Part shown: positions 61,570 through 64,000 of the stretch, in pieces
Layout: every line of letters starts with the position of its first letter
Position numbering within the stretch: the stretch's first letter is position 1
DNA from: Streptomyces sp. NBC_01707
Lineage (GTDB): Bacteria > Actinomycetota > Actinomycetes > Streptomycetales > Streptomycetaceae
Length of the DNA: 64,000 bases
Direction of reading: 5' to 3'
Assembly: GCF_041438805.1 (NCBI RefSeq)
Contig: NZ_CP109190.1
Span: 6,572,001-6,636,000, forward strand
Notes under the pieces: generated by a model
Databases searched by the model: none
What the model was told of the DNA's origin: nothing
Seen by the model: the letters and a program-made list of their open reading frames with translations, nothing else
Position numbers and translations under genes: made by a program

Positions 61570-63009
61570 ATGACCACCTTCGTGGACCGCGTCGAGCTGC
61601 ATGTCGCCGCGGGTAACGGAGGCCACGGCTGTGCCTCCGTTCACCGTGAGAAGTTCAAGCCGCTCGGCGGCCCGGACGGCGGCAACGGCGGCCGTGGCGG
61701 CGATGTGACCCTGGTCGTCGACCAGGACATCACCACACTCCTCGACTATCACCACAGTCCGCACCGCAAGGCCACCAACGGCCAGCCCGGCGCGGGCGAC
61801 CACCGCACCGGCAAGGAGGGGCAGGACCTCGTCCTGCCGGTCCCCGACGGCACGGTCGTGCTCGACAGGAACGGCAATGTGCTCGCCGACCTGGTCGGTC
61901 AGGGCACCACGTTCGTGGCCGGCCAGGGCGGCCGTGGCGGCCTCGGCAACGCGGCACTCGCCTCCGCCCGCCGCAAGGCCCCCGGCTTCGCGCTGCTCGG
62001 CGAGCCGGGCGAGTCCCGGGACATCGTCCTGGAGCTCAAGACCGTCGCCGACGTGGCTCTGGTGGGCTACCCGAGTGCCGGCAAGTCCTCGCTGATCTCG
62101 GTCCTGTCCGCGGCCAAGCCGAAGATCGCCGACTACCCGTTCACCACGCTCGTCCCGAACCTGGGCGTGGTCACCGCGGGCGGAACGGTCTACACCATCG
62201 CCGACGTCCCGGGCCTGATCCCGGGCGCCAGCCAGGGCAAGGGCCTCGGCCTGGAGTTCCTGCGGCACGTCGAGCGCTGCTCCGTCCTCGTACACGTACT
62301 GGACACGGCGACGCTGGAGTCCGACCGCGACCCGGTCTCCGACCTCGACATGATCGAGGAGGAGCTGAAGCAGTACGGCGGTCTGGACGACCGGCCCCGC
62401 ATCGTCGTCCTCAACAAGATCGACATCCCGGACGGCCAGGACCTCGCCGACATGATCCGACCGGAACTCGAGGAGCGCGGCTACCGCGTCTTCGAGGTGT
62501 CCGCCGTCGCCCGCACCGGCCTCAAGGAGCTCTCCTACGCGCTCGCGGGTGTGATCGCCGAAGCGCGTGCCGCCAAGCCCGTGGAGGAGGCGACCCGCAT
62601 CGTCATCCGCCCGAAGGCCGTGGACGACGCGGGCTTCACCGTCACGCTGGAGGAGGACGGCATCTACCGGGTGCGCGGCGAGAAGCCGGAGCGCTGGGTG
62701 CGGCAGACCGACTTCAACAACGACGAGGCCGTCGGCTATCTGGCGGACCGTCTCAACCGTCTCGGTGTCGAGGACGAGCTGATGAAGGCCGGCGCCCGGG
62801 CGGGCGACGGTGTGGCCATCGGCGCCGAGGACAACGCGGTCGTCTTCGACTGGGAGCCGACGATGGCGGCGGGTGCGGAGATGCTCGGACGCCGTGGTGA
62901 GGACCACCGTCTCGAGGCGCCGCGTCCGGCCGCTCAGCGTCGTCGCGACCGCGAGGCGGAGCGGGACGAAGTCAGCAAGGAATACCAGGAGTTCGACCCG
63001 TTCGCGTAG
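61570..63009 (+). CDS. obg: GTPase Obg (CgtA)
   Basis: 479 residues. N-terminal glycine-rich Obg domain (1-158, [31 protein letters not shown]), G domain with P-loop GYPSAGKSS (166-174), [13 protein letters not shown] and NKID, then a C-terminal OCT domain (about 345-425). Involved in 50S assembly and in Streptomyces development. The C-terminal ~30 residues ([22 protein letters not shown]) are charged and lineage typical. ATG with GGAGG upstream. Confidence 0.96.
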   Translation: MTTFVDRVELHVAAGNGGHGCASVHREKFKPLGGPDGGNGGRGGDVTLVVDQDITTLLDYHHSPHRKATNGQPGAGDHRTGKEGQDLVLPVPDGTVVLDRNGNVLADLVGQGTTFVAGQGGRGGLGNAALASARRKAPGFALLGEPGESRDIVLELKTVADVALVGYPSAGKSSLISVLSAAKPKIADYPFTTLVPNLGVVTAGGTVYTIADVPGLIPGASQGKGLGLEFLRHVERCSVLVHVLDTATLESDRDPVSDLDMIEEELKQYGGLDDRPRIVVLNKIDIPDGQDLADMIRPELEERGYRVFEVSAVARTGLKELSYALAGVIAEARAAKPVEEATRIVIRPKAVDDAGFTVTLEEDGIYRVRGEKPERWVRQTDFNNDEAVGYLADRLNRLGVEDELMKAGARAGDGVAIGAEDNAVVFDWEPTMAAGAEMLGRRGEDHRLEAPRPAAQRRRDREAERDEVSKEYQEFDPFA

Positions 63010-63017
63010 CGCGGGAC

Positions 63018-63073
63018 GCCGAGGGGCCTGTACCGGATCAGAGAAATCTCTGATCCGGGACAGGCCCCTCGGC
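63018..63073 (+). terminator. obg terminator, 27-bp stem
   Basis: Arms 63018-63044 and 63047-63073 pair with a single mismatch, one of the longest stems in the window. An AT-richer 240-nt control region for the next gene follows. Confidence 0.9.
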
Positions 63074-63313
63074 CGTTCTCGGAGCTTTCAGACCCAGGAT
63101 TTGGCTTGATCCCATAGGGTAAATGGCGTGTTTTGTCCAAAGAATGGATAAACTTTCGCCCGGTGTGCAGCCTTTTGTTGCTTCTGCGTGTCTAGCTCGA
63201 CGCGAGGACAGAAGCCCGCCCTCGCGCCGACCGAGGGGGCAGGGGAGCGTGATGACACCCACGCGGGGCTGCCCGGGGATTGCTGCGAGCTGCGGCCCGG
63301 CCGAAAGACACTG

Positions 63314-64000
63314 GTGAAGATTTCATTCCTGGTACGCGACCTGTGCCATATGGGCGGGGTGGTCAGCGCGACGCAGAACCTTGCGGGTGCACTCGCCTCC
63401 CGGCACGAGGTGGAGATCGTCGCGTTGCGCAAGGTGCGGGACACCTCGTACTTCCCGCTCGACCCGCGGGTCTCTGTACACGTTCTCACCGACCTGCGGG
63501 GGCATTCCCCTGCCTCCGACCTGGAGCACCCGTTGATCGGGGTCTTCCCGAAGGTCTACCCGGTCGACCCGGCGGAGAAGAAGCCGGTGGTCAGCAGGCT
63601 GGCCGAGCTGCGGCTGCTGGAATTCCTGGCGACCACCGACTCCGACGTCGTGGTGAGCTCCAGCCCGCGTAACACGATCATGCTCTCGTACGCCGAGGGC
63701 GACTACCTGCGGGTCACGCAGGAGCACTCGATGCCCTCGATCTACGCGAAGTACTACCAGGGCCGACTGTTCAAGGCGTACCACTCGCTGGACGCGCTCA
63801 CCGCCCTCACGCCCGAGGAGGCCGAGAGCATCGGCAGGCAGGTGCCCGGCGTGCGTAACCGGCTGGCCGTCATGCCGAACTGCGTGCCCGCCGCCCCGAT
63901 GCAGTCCAAGAGCACCAACAAGGTCATCGTCGCTGCGGGTCTCCTCAAGGAGAACAAGAACTTCGCGGCGGTCGTCGAAGCCTTCGCCACCGTCGTACGC
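63314..64000 (+). CDS. GT4-type glycosyltransferase, N-terminal part
   Basis: 229 residues visible; the gene runs off the window. It starts VKISFLVRDLCHMGGVVSATQNLAGALAS, the GT-B donor-side opening with the GG-x-x-x glycine loop. LTALTPEEAESI and VIVAAGLLKENKNFAAVVEAF mark the start of the second Rossmann half, typical of GT4 transferases such as teichoic acid alpha-glucosyltransferases (TagE/TarM). In Streptomyces this side of obg is known to border cell-wall polymer genes. GTG at 63314; the ribosome site is weak (GAAAGA). Confidence 0.8.
   Translation, partial: MKISFLVRDLCHMGGVVSATQNLAGALASRHEVEIVALRKVRDTSYFPLDPRVSVHVLTDLRGHSPASDLEHPLIGVFPKVYPVDPAEKKPVVSRLAELRLLEFLATTDSDVVVSSSPRNTIMLSYAEGDYLRVTQEHSMPSIYAKYYQGRLFKAYHSLDALTALTPEEAESIGRQVPGVRNRLAVMPNCVPAAPMQSKSTNKVIVAAGLLKENKNFAAVVEAFATVVR

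Overview
The window is a high-GC actinobacterial chromosome segment, almost certainly Streptomyces. Nearly every codon ends in G or C, GTG starts are common, and the order tig-clpP1-clpP2-clpX, valS-folC-ndk, mreB-mreC-mreD-pbp2-rodA, rne, rplU-rpmA-obg is the one known from the Streptomyces core chromosome. No phage, plasmid, CRISPR array or full insertion sequence is visible. Gene names rest on motif and family recognition by eye; no database search was run.

Left part (1-28.5 kb): a MazF-type toxin fragment, aspartate-semialdehyde dehydrogenase, a large secreted subtilase, an AbiEi/DUF559-like protein, aminopeptidase N and a DsbA-fold mycothiol-type reductase. Next come small regulator-enzyme sets: a divergent TetR/NmrA pair with two matching operators; MOSC plus CatB-like acetyltransferase; ArsR plus DUF2071 behind two tandem palindromes. 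Iron superoxide dismutase (sodF) follows, with a Nur nickel box and a likely 3'UTR small RNA. Three paralogous amino acid permeases surround bioY. Then rpiB, a Nei-type glycosylase, an Eis-like acetyltransferase, a SpoIIE-type phosphatase, an HD hydrolase and a membrane acyltransferase.

Middle (28.5-40.7 kb): tRNA-Gly(TCC) and tRNA-Pro(TGG), trigger factor, the two ClpP subunits with a ClgR-type box, ClpX, a proline/glycine/glutamine-rich membrane protein, valS, folC, a DUF4233 protein and ndk. Two copies of a ~160-bp MITE-like repeat lie 16 kb apart in opposite orientation, each directly after a stop codon.

Right part (40.8-64 kb): the mre cell-shape cluster, a CYTH-CHAD protein, a B12-type radical SAM protein and its DUF2344 partner. 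The last two are separated by a GAP-family protein and a strikingly repetitive membrane-like protein. A giant RNase E/G with basic repeats and a lysine/alanine tail follows, then a two-gene operon (LicC-like cytidylyltransferase and glycerol-1-phosphate-type dehydrogenase). The segment ends with rplU-rpmA-obg behind a structured leader and the start of a glycosyltransferase.

The main leads are the cytidylyltransferase/dehydrogenase operon between rne and rplU, the repeat membrane protein, the rplU leader, the sodF 3'UTR RNA, the dispersed MITE, several near-perfect operators, and a recurring leaderless promoter layout (TANNNT-like box, 6-7 nt, ATG/GTG).
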